This document shows positions 1 to 9,106 of a stretch of DNA of 36,752 nt, piece after piece (the stretch's first letter is position 1; every line of letters begins with the position of its first letter). The DNA is from SZAS-103 sp964449135. Lineage in GTDB: Bacteria; Pseudomonadota; Gammaproteobacteria; Xanthomonadales; Xanthomonadaceae. Location: the NCBI GenBank assembly GCA_964449135.1, contig CAYUXZ010000030.1:1-36752 (forward strand), written 5' to 3'. The notes below the pieces were generated by a model, which was not told the DNA's origin, did no database searches, and saw only the letters and a program-made list of their open reading frames with translations. Position numbers and translations under genes: made by a program.

Positions 1-1266
<1,266 letters not shown>

Positions 1267-1272
1267 GGGGGG

Positions 1273-1719
1273 TCAGCCAGCGACGGCGATGGGAATGGAT
1301 TTGCGCTGCATGCGGCTCGCCGGCGCGAGCATTTGCGCGAGCGTCACCTCGCGCAGCGCGTCGGCGACGACGTCGTTGATGCGCCGCCAGTTCGCGCGCA
1401 CGCCGCAGTGGTCCTGGATGCCGCAGTGGCTGTCGTGCAGGCTGCATTCGGTCATGCCCAGCGGACCCTCGATCGCCTCGACTATCGAGATCAGGCTGAT
1501 CGACTCCGCCGGTTTCGCAAGCCGGTAGCCGCCGTTCGCGCCGCGGAAGGCCTCGACCAGCCCGGCCTGCGCGAGCGGCTTGAGCAGCTTGCTCACGGTC
1601 GGTGCTTCCAGGTGCGCGCGTTCGGCGAGCTCGGCCGCGCTGTGTACGCGCTGCGGCGCGCCGGCGAGCACGGTCAGCACGAGGCTGGCGTAATCGGTGA
1701 GCTTGGTGACGCGGAGCAT
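1273..1719 (-). CDS. Rrf2-family SUF operon regulator
   Basis: A 148-residue Rrf2/IscR-type transcription regulator, first gene of the suf operon. The N-terminal winged helix (about 1-75) contains LTDYASLVLTVLA and the recognition helix region APTVSKLLKPLAQAGLV, then the wing GANGGYRL. Three cysteines, C92, C99 and C105, lie in the position where IscR and related proteins bind a [2Fe-2S] cluster. Established knowledge: proteins of this type upstream of sufB in proteobacteria repress the operon and sense cluster status. Inference: it autoregulates through the palindrome at 1752-1768 that overlaps its own -10. The ATG at 1719 gives the usual family N-terminus. The protein is not E. coli IscR itself, because the neighbours are suf and not isc genes. 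Confidence 0.93.
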   Translation of the reverse strand: MLRVTKLTDYASLVLTVLAGAPQRVHSAAELAERAHLEAPTVSKLLKPLAQAGLVEAFRGANGGYRLAKPAESISLISIVEAIEGPLGMTECSLHDSHCGIQDHCGVRANWRRINDVVADALREVTLAQMLAPASRMQRKSIPIAVAG

Positions 1720-1751
1720 GAGAAGGCCTGCAGGCAGGGCATCGGTGAATT

Positions 1752-1768
1752 CGTACTGAAATTGTACG
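1752..1768. promoter_or_regulatory. candidate Rrf2-regulator operator (inverted repeat)
   Basis: A perfect 5-7-5 dyad, CGTAC-N7-GTACG, covers the -10 box and the predicted transcription start of the suf promoter. This is where a repressor would sit. It does not match the E. coli IscR type 1 site, so the assignment to the neighbouring regulator is inference. Confidence 0.4.
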
Positions 1769-1789
1769 CTTTCGGTCAGCTCGGCTCAA
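1761..1789 (-). promoter_or_regulatory. sigma70-type promoter of the suf operon
   Basis: Read on the minus strand, TTGAGC (1789-1784) is followed after exactly 17 bases by TACAAT (1766-1761). The predicted start lies near 1754, about 35 bases before the regulator ATG. Seen in sequence; activity is inferred. Confidence 0.65.
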
Positions 1790-1881
1790 ATCCACCAGTT
1801 TCCCCGGCTGCAGGCCAGCAAATACTCGCCCGGATCCGGCCTTTCGGCGACAATACGCATTCCCCTCCGCGCGAAATCGCC

Positions 1882-2355
1882 ATGTCCCTGAAGATCGCCG
1901 CCCGCCGCTCGTCCATCCACGGCAACGGCGTGTTCGCCGTCGCGCCGATCAAGAAGGGCGAGCGCATCGTCCAGTACAAGGGCCGGCTGCGTAGGCACGC
2001 GGACGTGGACGCCCAGCACGCCGACCAGGACGAGACCGGCCACACCTTCCTGTTCACCCTCAACGACGACTGGGTGATCGACGCGAACTACGAAGGCAAC
2101 GTCGCGCGCTGGATCAACCACAGTTGCGAGCCCAACTGCGAAGCCGTGCTCGACGAGCACGAAGGCGACGACCGCCGCAAGGACCGCGTCTTCATCGAGG
2201 CGATGCGCGCGATCAAACCCGGCGAGGAGCTGACCTACAACTACGGCATCGTGCTGTCCACGCCGCACACGGTGAAGGAAAAGAAGCTCTGGGCCTGCCT
2301 GTGCGGCGCGAAGCACTGCACGGGGACGATGCTTCAACCGAAGCGCAAGCGCTGA
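1882..2355 (+). CDS. SET domain protein-lysine methyltransferase, small bacterial type
   Basis: A 157-residue protein consisting of almost nothing but a SET domain. Visible motifs are RSSIHGNGVFA (about 9-19, SAM-binding start of SET), RWINHSCEPNC (76-86, the pseudoknot NHSC motif) and GEELTYNYG (114-122, with the catalytic tyrosine). A post-SET zinc motif C-x-C-x4-C follows (C139, C141, C146), normally completed by the NHSC cysteine (C82). The family transfers methyl groups from S-adenosylmethionine to protein lysines; substrates of bacterial stand-alone SET proteins are mostly unknown. The ATG at 1882 starts directly at the domain; the frame is open far upstream but that part is antisense to sufB. 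It diverges from the suf operon across about 160 bases. Confidence 0.88.
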   Translation: MSLKIAARRSSIHGNGVFAVAPIKKGERIVQYKGRLRRHADVDAQHADQDETGHTFLFTLNDDWVIDANYEGNVARWINHSCEPNCEAVLDEHEGDDRRKDRVFIEAMRAIKPGEELTYNYGIVLSTPHTVKEKKLWACLCGAKHCTGTMLQPKRKR

Positions 2356-2453
2356 GGATCCGCAAAGGCGAGGGCCGTTGCCGTGACTTCCGGCAGTCTC
2401 GCGACGCGCGCCGGCCGCGTAGGCTGCCGCCACTTCGTTCCGGGATTCGGCGC

Positions 2454-4694
2454 ATGCGCGCATTGCCGCTGCTCCTGCTGCTTGCGTTCGTTCTCGCGAT
2501 GCCCGCGCGGGCCGCGATCAAAGTCGACGGCCACATCGATCCGGACGAATGGGCCGGCGCGACGCACATCACCGATTTCCGCCTGACCCAGCCGCTCTCG
2601 CGCGCACCGACGCCGTATCCCACAGAGGCCTGGATCCTGGCGACGCCCGAAGGGCTCGCGGTCGCGTTCCGCAACACCCAGCCCGCGAACGTGCCGCGCA
2701 CGCGCCAGGTCACGGCGCGCGATGCCGATGCGCCCACCGATCGGGTGAACCTCTACGTGGATTTCGACGGCGAGGGCCGCGTCGGCTACAACTTCATGGT
2801 GCGCCTGTCCGACAGCATCCAGGACGAGACGATCACCAACGAGAACCAGTTCAGCACCGACTGGGACGGCGTCTGGCAGCACGCGGTGTCCGAGGACGGC
2901 GACACCTGGTCGGTGGAGATGCTGATCCCGTGGTACATCGCGCCGATGAAGGACGGCCACGACGGCAAGCGCACGATCGGCGTGCAGCTCGACCGCGTGA
3001 TCGGCACGACCGGCGAACGCATGGGCTGGCCGGCGATCTTCGGCGGCGAATCGCGCTTTCTCAGCGCGTTCACCAAGATGGACATCCCGGCGTACGGCCA
3101 GTCGCTGCTCGCGGTCACGCCCTATGTGTCGTCGCTGTACGACAACGTGCGCCACAAGGAGAAATTCGACACCGGAGCGGACCTCTTCTGGAAGCCCAAC
3201 GGCAAGTTCCAGCTCAGCGCGACGCTCAATCCGGACTTCGGCCAGGTCGAAAGCGACCAGCTCGTGGTGAACTTCAGCGCGGTCGAGACCTTCTTCAGCG
3301 ACAAGCGGCCGTTCTTCACCGAGAACCAGAGCTTCTTCGACGTGCCGTTCGGCGGACTCGGCAACGCCGACCGGTTGATCTACACACGCCGCGTCGGCGG
3401 TGCGGCCGACGACGGCTCGGGCGCGGGCGACGTGACCGCGGCGGTCAAGGCCAACGGCAGCTTCGCCGGATTCAACTACGGGGTATTCGCCGCGACCGAA
3501 GCCGATGCGGCCGGCCGTGATTTCTTCGCGTTGCGCGCGACCCGCGATTTCGCGACGCAGGGCATCGGCGCGATGGTGACGCACGTGGACCGCCCGTTTC
3601 TCGACCGCACGGCGACGGTCTATGAGTTCGACCACAACTGGAAACCCAGCCCGGCCTGGAACATCCGCACCGTGCTGGTGGATTCGCACATCGCGCAACA
3701 CGGCGGCACGCAGGAGGACAGTGGCGGCCAGATCAAGATCGACTACGACATGGGCGGCGGCTGGCGCCAGCAGCTCTACGCCGAGCACCTCGGTCGCGGC
3801 CTGCAACTCGACGATTTCGGCTTCCTCGACCGCAACAACTTCAATTACGCGCGCTACGACCTCGGCAAGCGCGTCACCGACCTGCCAAAGGATTCGATGT
3901 ACAACTCCCACGACTGGCACGTGGCGGTGTCGCGCCGGGTCAACGACGACGGATTGAAGTTGCGGGACGCCTGGGCATTCAACCGCCAGAGCGACACCCG
4001 CAGGGGTGGCAACGAATTCTGGGAGCTGAGCGGCTTGACCGCCGGATACGACGACCTGATCACCCGCGGCAACGGCGCGGTGAAGGTGCCGGCGAGGCTG
4101 TTTGCGTATTACGAACAATTCTGGCCGCGCGGCAACGGCCACTGGTCGTTCTACGGCAACATGAACTATTCGGAGGACGGCTTGCGTGGCCCGGCGCACG
4201 GCGCCGTGTCGTTCGACCTGGGTCCGACCTATTTCGTCAACGACACCCTGAGTTTTTACGGCGAATTGTTCGCGCAGCACGATCCCGACTGGTTGCTCTG
4301 GCGGGGCGGCAACCTGCTCGGCAGCTTCCATGCCGACCAGTTGAACCTCAACGCGGGAATGCAGTGGCAGATCAGCTCCAGGCAGGAGCTGCGCGTCAAG
4401 CTGGAAACCATCGCGCTCGATGCGCGCGCGTTCCAGGCCTGGCGCGTCGCGCCCGACGGCACGCCGGTCGCGACGCACGACCCGGTCAGCGATTTCTCGC
4501 TGCGCAACCTCGGTTTCCAGATCCGCTACAAGTACGAGCTCGCGCCCTTGTCCGACCTCTATATCGCCTACGTGCGCGGTGGTTTCGGTTTCGACGAGTT
4601 CTCGCGGAACGTCGGCAGCGTGCTCGGCGACGCATTCAAGCTGCGCGACACCGAGCAGTTCTTCGTCAAGCTCAGTTACCGGTTCGTGCTCTGA
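2454..4694 (+). CDS. CBM9-like / DUF5916 outer-membrane beta-barrel protein
   Basis: A 746-residue exported protein. Residues 1-20 are a signal peptide ending in ARA. Residues about 22-215 form a carbohydrate-binding family 9-like sandwich: IKVDGHIDPDEW is the typical opening, followed by YVDFDGEGRVGYNF and the DETITNENQ region. The rest matches the DUF5916 type: LNPDFGQVESDQLVVNFS, ETFFSDKRPFFTENQ and IYTRRVGG are hallmark strings, followed by many alternating aromatic strands ending in YRFVL, as expected for an outer-membrane barrel. The function of the family is not established; sugar or glycan binding is only suggested by the CBM9-like part. The ATG at 2454 was chosen because it begins the signal peptide. 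It lies 98 bases behind the SET gene. Confidence 0.87.
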   Translation: MRALPLLLLLAFVLAMPARAAIKVDGHIDPDEWAGATHITDFRLTQPLSRAPTPYPTEAWILATPEGLAVAFRNTQPANVPRTRQVTARDADAPTDRVNLYVDFDGEGRVGYNFMVRLSDSIQDETITNENQFSTDWDGVWQHAVSEDGDTWSVEMLIPWYIAPMKDGHDGKRTIGVQLDRVIGTTGERMGWPAIFGGESRFLSAFTKMDIPAYGQSLLAVTPYVSSLYDNVRHKEKFDTGADLFWKPNGKFQLSATLNPDFGQVESDQLVVNFSAVETFFSDKRPFFTENQSFFDVPFGGLGNADRLIYTRRVGGAADDGSGAGDVTAAVKANGSFAGFNYGVFAATEADAAGRDFFALRATRDFATQGIGAMVTHVDRPFLDRTATVYEFDHNWKPSPAWNIRTVLVDSHIAQHGGTQEDSGGQIKIDYDMGGGWRQQLYAEHLGRGLQLDDFGFLDRNNFNYARYDLGKRVTDLPKDSMYNSHDWHVAVSRRVNDDGLKLRDAWAFNRQSDTRRGGNEFWELSGLTAGYDDLITRGNGAVKVPARLFAYYEQFWPRGNGHWSFYGNMNYSEDGLRGPAHGAVSFDLGPTYFVNDTLSFYGELFAQHDPDWLLWRGGNLLGSFHADQLNLNAGMQWQISSRQELRVKLETIALDARAFQAWRVAPDGTPVATHDPVSDFSLRNLGFQIRYKYELAPLSDLYIAYVRGGFGFDEFSRNVGSVLGDAFKLRDTEQFFVKLSYRFVL

Positions 4695-4761
4695 TCGCTC
4701 GCGCAACGAAGCGGGCGCGTCGGCGACGCGACGGTTGCGGGCGCCATCAGACGGGGCCGGC

Positions 4762-6087
4762 CTAGCGGATCCATACCTCGACGCGTTCGTTCCGCAAGCG
4801 CGCCGCGGCCTGATCCGGCGCCAACAGGTTCTTCCAGCCGCCGACGCCGCGCGCCACGACCACGTTGATTCCCGCCTTGAGCATCTCCCGACTCACCGAA
4901 TCCACGCGGTCGTTGCTGTCCAGGATCGCCTGGAACGGCGTCTTCGGGTTGGGGCTGGCGAATCCGACCAGCACCACTTTCCGGTGCCGCAGGTTGCCTG
5001 GCTGGCGGAGGAATTCCACGAGCCGGTCCAGGTCCTGGCGTCCGCGGCTGTCGAGGAAATCCAGGCCGCCGGAAAAATGGATCGCCGTCGGCACTCGCCG
5101 TGCGTTGGCGACGATCTGCGCGTACTCGCGATTGCCCGGGTCGGGGAGCATGTCGTACGCCGAATCGAGACCGAGGGACGCGAAGCCGGATCGGCCAACG
5201 AGGGCCTGGGCGGCCGGCGTGATCGCGTACTCGACGAACCCGCGCCCGAGGGCCGACGGCATCGTGTTGGTGTACAGGTACAACCGGCGCATCAGTGGAT
5301 AGTCCTCGGAACCCACCGCGACCTTGTCGGGATAGATCGATTGCGAACCGACGCGCAGCGCAACAGCCTTCACCCCACGCGGCAGCGCGCGCAACCCGAT
5401 GATGCCCAGCGCGTTGTCGTTTGCCGCGATGGCCGACACGATCTGATCGTCGGTGTCGTAGGCGCCGGCTTTCGGGCTGCTGCGGGCGCCGCCCAGCACG
5501 AGCCCGGAGAGCAGTTCGAACGCATCGCTGTTCGGCTTGCGGATGCACAACGCGATCGGGCCGGGCCTGCCTCCGAGTTCGCGCCAGTCGCGGATCCTGC
5601 CGCTGACGATATCGCGCAGCTGCGCCTGGCTGAGGTCGGTCACCGGATTTCCCGGCGCGGTGATCACGGTCAGGCCGTCGAGCGCGACGACCCATTCCTG
5701 ATCGGGCGCGGTCAAGTCGCCCGAATGCCAGGCCGCCTTGATTTCGCGCGCGTCCGGCTGCCGCGTGGCCATCACGATGTCGGTCTTGTCGGCGATCAGG
5801 TCGGCAATGCCGGGGGCGGTGCCGCCGCGACCGTCGATCTCGACGATCAGCGGGCCGATGTCGTCGTGTGCGTAGATATCGGTCCGACCATGGCCGAGTT
5901 CGCGGCGCTGGATTCCGCTGTAGCCGATCCGATGGAGCCAGTCCGTTACCAGCATGGGGATCAGTTGCGCTCCGAGGACGTTGGATCCGTGGATGCGCAA
6001 ACGCTCGGGTTCGCCGGTTTGCGCGGCGGAGAAGCCCGACATGGAGAGAAGAATTGAAGCCAGCAGAACGCGAACGAACTTCGACAT
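4762..6087 (-). CDS. PstS-like substrate-binding protein fused to OmpA-like domain
   Basis: A 441-residue exported protein. Residues 1-22 are a signal peptide (SGFSAAQ). Residues about 28-305 resemble a phosphate-type periplasmic binding protein: RIHGSNVLGAQL, DLIADKTDIVMATR, ITAPGNPVTDLSQAQLRDI and GRIRDWRELGG are typical of the PstS/PBP_like_2 fold. Residues about 333-441 resemble an OmpA C-terminal peptidoglycan-binding domain (TAIHFSGGLDFLD, ARGVGGWKNLLAP, RNERVEVWI). The TD pair of the usual GHTD motif is replaced by GFAS (375-378), so the aspartate that contacts diaminopimelate is missing, while the arginine-side segment is partly kept (R394). The ATG at 6087 has a GGAGG 7 bases upstream. 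Likely periplasmic; the ligand is unknown. No ABC permease lies nearby. Confidence 0.85.
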   Translation of the reverse strand: MSKFVRVLLASILLSMSGFSAAQTGEPERLRIHGSNVLGAQLIPMLVTDWLHRIGYSGIQRRELGHGRTDIYAHDDIGPLIVEIDGRGGTAPGIADLIADKTDIVMATRQPDAREIKAAWHSGDLTAPDQEWVVALDGLTVITAPGNPVTDLSQAQLRDIVSGRIRDWRELGGRPGPIALCIRKPNSDAFELLSGLVLGGARSSPKAGAYDTDDQIVSAIAANDNALGIIGLRALPRGVKAVALRVGSQSIYPDKVAVGSEDYPLMRRLYLYTNTMPSALGRGFVEYAITPAAQALVGRSGFASLGLDSAYDMLPDPGNREYAQIVANARRVPTAIHFSGGLDFLDSRGRQDLDRLVEFLRQPGNLRHRKVVLVGFASPNPKTPFQAILDSNDRVDSVSREMLKAGINVVVARGVGGWKNLLAPDQAAARLRNERVEVWIR

Positions 6088-6142
6088 GATTTGCCTCCGT
6101 GCAAGCCGGCGAATCATGGAGCCCGGTTGTGACAACGAGGTG

Positions 6143-6211
6143 ATGCACCGCCACATCATCGTCAATGGTGCAAACGTGCGGCATGGACATTTTTGCGTCA
6201 CGGCGGTGCAT
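6143..6211. repeat. 10-bp perfect inverted repeat in a divergent intergenic region
   Basis: ATGCACCGCC (6143-6152) is repeated in inverse orientation as GGCGGTGCAT (6202-6211), 49 bases apart. It lies between the divergent genes at 6087 (minus) and 6288 (plus), in a stretch richer in A+T than the surrounding coding DNA. It could be a paired operator serving both genes; this is inference. Confidence 0.4.
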
Positions 6212-6287
6212 ATCGCCGACAATGCAAATGACGCGATGCAGCAATATTGCGCGCATACCGTGCCCGCATTCACGACAGGAGGTCGTT

Positions 6288-6800
6288 ATGCGCACGGCAC
6301 CCACGATGTCTGCCGCCATCATTCTCTGCCTGCTCGCCACGGGCTGCGGCAGGGAACAGCCCGTTTCCCGCGTCGAGCAGGCGTCGCCGCCGAAGCTGCG
6401 ATCAGAGGAAGCCGGTCCGGAGGAGAGTTTCCTGCGCAAGTCCATCGCGCAGTCGATCCATGATGGCCGTCTCTACGCGCCGGCGCGCGACAACGCGTAC
6501 GAACTCAACATCCTGTTGCGCAGCCTGCGCCCGCAGGATGCGTCCGCGCCGCGCGCGTTGCAGGATCTGGAGCCTTACGTGATCCTCGGAATCGAGCAGA
6601 AGCTGCAGGACAGCGATCTGCCCGAGGCCCGGCGCCTGCTCGCGATGTTGCGTACGGGCGATTCGCAGGCCGTTGCGTTACCGCGGCTGGAAGCCCTGCT
6701 GACCAAACAGGAAAACGTGGCGGCAGCGGCTGACAAGGCCAAGGCGCGCAGCATCGCGTCCCTGCGACGGGCGCAGCGAACCGCTCAATCCATGCTTTGA
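6288..6800 (+). CDS. putative lipoprotein of unknown function
   Basis: A 170-residue protein I do not recognise. The N-terminus has a short hydrophobic stretch and a lipobox-like LLATGC, placing the lipidated cysteine at C20. The mature part begins with a charged, proline-containing linker (about 21-50). It then appears largely helical, rich in Leu, Ala and Arg, with YELNILLRSLRPQD and QDLEPYVILGIEQKLQ, and ends in a basic helix. The start at 6288 is set by AGGAGG at 6277-6282, five bases before the ATG. Upstream ATGs in the same frame lack the export signal at the N-terminus. It diverges from the PBP-OmpA gene, so both may answer to the same intergenic site. Probably inner- or outer-membrane anchored in the periplasm. 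Confidence 0.75.
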   Translation: MRTAPTMSAAIILCLLATGCGREQPVSRVEQASPPKLRSEEAGPEESFLRKSIAQSIHDGRLYAPARDNAYELNILLRSLRPQDASAPRALQDLEPYVILGIEQKLQDSDLPEARRLLAMLRTGDSQAVALPRLEALLTKQENVAAAADKAKARSIASLRRAQRTAQSML

Positions 6801-6833
6801 GGCCGATCCCCGAGCCGAGCGTCACGCCGATGC

Positions 6834-7172
6834 TCAGGGCTCGTCGTGGCTGTGCACGACCTTGACCTTGCCGTGCTCGACGATCACGTGGTCGTAGCGC
6901 TCCAGGTCGCCGTAGGACTGGCCGTTCACGTACAGCGAATCGCCGGAGATCGTCACCACCGAATCCGGGCAGGGCGCGAATCGTTCTCCGCCACCGACCT
7001 TCTCGACCTTCGGCAAGGCGAACGTGTGGCAATCGGTCACGATGACCTGGTAGCCGCCAACCGTGGCCTCGACGCGGCCGAAGATCGGGTTGTTGGTCGG
7101 GCCGCAGGCCGACAGCGCGCAAGCGGTCGCGACGACGAAGGTTGCGATGAAACCGGTTGCTGTCATTTTCAT
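6834..7172 (-). CDS. small putative lipoprotein
   Basis: A 112-residue protein with a lipoprotein signal (residues 1-22) and a good lipobox, LSAC, at C23. The mature part is rich in beta-branched residues (GGYQVIVTDCHTF, VVTISGDSLYVNGQSYGDL) and looks like a small beta-domain. Two further cysteines, C48 and C68, could form a disulfide in the periplasm. I do not recognise a family. The start at 7172 gives the full export signal; a second ATG two codons in would also keep it. It converges with the lipoprotein gene at 6288-6800. The gene at 7213-7635 lies 40 bases upstream on the same strand, so the two may be co-transcribed. Confidence 0.72.
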   Translation of the reverse strand: MKMTATGFIATFVVATACALSACGPTNNPIFGRVEATVGGYQVIVTDCHTFALPKVEKVGGGERFAPCPDSVVTISGDSLYVNGQSYGDLERYDHVIVEHGKVKVVHSHDEP

Positions 7173-7212
7173 GGCGCGTCCTCGCAGCGGCGCGACGCTG
7201 CTTATGTCCGGA

Positions 7213-7635
7213 TCAGCCGGATTTCGGTGCGGGATTGAGCAAGCCCGCGAACACGCCGAGCAGCAGCATCTGCAAAGTGGAGTAGGCCAGTTGCTTGGCG
7301 ACCAGCGTACCCGGCAGTGGTTCGACCGCGTAATAGATCAGGAACATCGGGATCGTGCTGACCAGCGCGACCGCGAGTCCGCAGCGCACGCCCTGCGCGA
7401 CCGCGGGGCGTCCGGGCGTCCATCCCTGCCGGTAGATCCAGCTGATGCCGAAGCCGTAGGCGAGATCGGCCAGCAGCATCCACGGGAACATGTAGTTCGC
7501 CGAGTCCGCATCGCTGCGCATGATCGGGCCGAGCGCGGCGTAGTCCGGCTTGAGCAGCGAGCCGTGGATGACGAAGCCGAACAGGCCCGCTGCGATCGTC
7601 AGCACCACGCCGGAAATCCAGAAGCGCTTGTCCAT
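7213..7635 (-). CDS. small integral membrane protein, four predicted TM segments
   Basis: A 140-residue hydrophobic protein. Hydrophobic segments lie at about 7-25, 49-68, 84-103 and 113-134, consistent with four transmembrane helices. The loop after helix 1 carries LLKPDYAALGPIMRS and the loop between helices 2 and 3 carries YRQGWTPGRP. Similar small proteins with the KPDYAALG-type loop occur as uncharacterised proteins in Lysobacterales; I cannot assign a function. The ATG at 7635 is preceded by GAGGAG on the minus strand; the longer upstream frame is low-complexity and overlaps the next gene. It follows the secreted-protein gene at 7667-8143 on the same strand with a 31-base gap. Confidence 0.75.
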   Translation of the reverse strand: MDKRFWISGVVLTIAAGLFGFVIHGSLLKPDYAALGPIMRSDADSANYMFPWMLLADLAYGFGISWIYRQGWTPGRPAVAQGVRCGLAVALVSTIPMFLIYYAVEPLPGTLVAKQLAYSTLQMLLLGVFAGLLNPAPKSG

Positions 7636-7666
7636 GGCCGGCTCCTCGCAGGGGATGCCCACCATC

Positions 7667-8143
7667 CTAGCGCGTGCCGCCGACTCCCGCAGCAACTGTC
7701 GCACCACAGTTCTCGTAGATCGATTCGCCGTGCGCGCCGATGCGCTTGCAGGCGGTGGCATTCGCGATGATCGGCGCGTCGGTTTGCGAGGCGCGGTAGA
7801 GGTCATCGGCGCGCGCGGCGCGTCCGGCGGCTTCGCGCGCTTCGGCCCCGCGGATTGCGGCGGAATCGGCGTGGTACGCCGCTTTGGCAGCGATCGGTCG
7901 CGTCGTCGCCTTCGCGAATTCCGGTTCGACCTCGTGCACCTTCACGCGTGGCGCGCGATGGGCGGCATGATGGCTTGCGTGATGCCGGCGCGCCGCATCG
8001 GCGAGCGCCTGCAGGAACACGCGGTGAGGATCGATCGCGGCGGGTTGCTCGGCGACTTGCGGCAATGCAGATGGCGCGGCGAACGCGGGCAGTGCCGCGA
8101 TCGCCAGCGCGCAGGCCAGGAAGCAGGCGGGGATGTATTTCAT
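7667..8143 (-). CDS. secreted Ala/His-rich protein of unknown function
   Basis: A 158-residue protein with a clear Sec signal peptide (residues 1-22, ending AFA before AP). The mature protein is rich in Ala, His and Arg, with a histidine cluster RRHHASHHAAHRAPR (about 53-67) that could bind metal. A C-terminal pair of cysteines, in ATACKRIGAHGESIYENCG, is spaced as for a disulfide loop. No catalytic motif is visible. The start at 8143 was chosen because the signal peptide begins there; the frame stays open upstream but runs antisense-like sequence. Same strand as the two genes at 6834-7635. No family name can be offered. Confidence 0.68.
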   Translation of the reverse strand: MKYIPACFLACALAIAALPAFAAPSALPQVAEQPAAIDPHRVFLQALADAARRHHASHHAAHRAPRVKVHEVEPEFAKATTRPIAAKAAYHADSAAIRGAEAREAAGRAARADDLYRASQTDAPIIANATACKRIGAHGESIYENCGATVAAGVGGTR

Positions 8144-8273
8144 CGTGGTTTCTCGTTCGATGGATCGTGAGGACAGCATCGCGGATCCGGCGCGCCTGCG
8201 GCATCGGCGACCAGCGCGAGCGCGTGTCGGAAATTTCCTACGCGAGAGCCCGGCCGGAAAACCCGGCCGCGCG

Positions 8274-8951
8274 TCACCGCGGCAGGTGGTGGAACACGCC
8301 GTTGCGTTCGATGTTGGCTGTTGTCGCGATCGCTGCTGTTTCGCGCGGCGCCAGATCGAACGGAATCGCCTCCGGCGAGGTAAGCCACAGCGCGACCTTG
8401 CCAACGCCTTCGCAATCCTCGACGTGGCCTTGCAGCGCGGCGGCGTCGAGTCCGGCCGCGGCGCGCGCATCCTCGGTCAGCAGCACGTATTCGCGCGAAG
8501 GCACGCGGTTCTTCAGCAGGCGGTGCACGAGGATCACCGATTCGCCCGCGAGTTCCTCGAACTGCCGCACCTGTTTGATCGCCAGCTCGCCGAAATGCAC
8601 GAACGCCTTGAGCGCGAGGTGGTCGATCCGCGTGCAGGCGTCGCAGACGCAGTGTGCGCGCGCCTCGCGTTGCTGTTCCAGACGCTGAGCGAACGCGGGG
8701 AAGAACGCCTTGACCTGCGCGAGCATGTCCCGCGCGGCCTCGGCATCGTCGGCCGTGCATTCCCCATAGAGCAGCGCGGCGTCGCCCTCGAGCTTGTTGA
8801 GCACCAGCGGGTGCCGCGCCTGGTCGAGCACCGCGTCGATCAGGTCGGTGACGATCTGCTCGGCGTGCAGCAGGCTGATCGTGCGCTCGGTGATGAACGA
8901 CGTGTAGCCGCTGATGTCAACGATGACGAGGAAGGCACGGGTCAGGCGCAT
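8274..8951 (-). CDS. DUF2652-type, class III nucleotide-cyclase-like protein
   Basis: A 225-residue protein whose first 150 residues follow the class III adenylate/guanylate cyclase pattern. FLVIVDISGYTSFI (8-21) matches the first metal-site strand with D12. NKLEGDAALLYGE (52-64) matches the second, with D57 and K53 at the purine-selecting position. LKAFVHFGELA (115-125) matches the following core strand. In the segment that normally carries the transition-state Asn and Arg, I141 replaces the Asn and R145 is kept. A C-x-C-x2-C cluster (C102, C104, C107) lies between the second and third core strands. The length and motifs fit DUF2652. Whether it makes a cyclic nucleotide is unknown. It stands alone, divergent from the protease gene. 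Confidence 0.78.
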   Translation of the reverse strand: MRLTRAFLVIVDISGYTSFITERTISLLHAEQIVTDLIDAVLDQARHPLVLNKLEGDAALLYGECTADDAEAARDMLAQVKAFFPAFAQRLEQQREARAHCVCDACTRIDHLALKAFVHFGELAIKQVRQFEELAGESVILVHRLLKNRVPSREYVLLTEDARAAAGLDAAALQGHVEDCEGVGKVALWLTSPEAIPFDLAPRETAAIATTANIERNGVFHHLPR

Positions 8952-9106
8952 GGGGAACCGGCGGCGTTGCTGTCACGGCCAGTATCCGGCTCGGCCCGAT
9001 CCTGCGGCAAGCGGCTGCTGTGCAATCGAGACCAGACCGGGTGCAACTGTCCTTTCAGGGGCGGATTTTTCGTTCATGAAACAAAACGGCGCAATGGCGC
9101 AATGAT

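Noticed and set aside
2334..4706. Long minus-strand open frame opposite the CBM9/DUF5916 gene
   Set aside because: Its translation is Arg/Val/Ala-rich low-complexity sequence, the usual shadow of a high-G+C gene, and the plus strand has recognised family motifs and a signal peptide.
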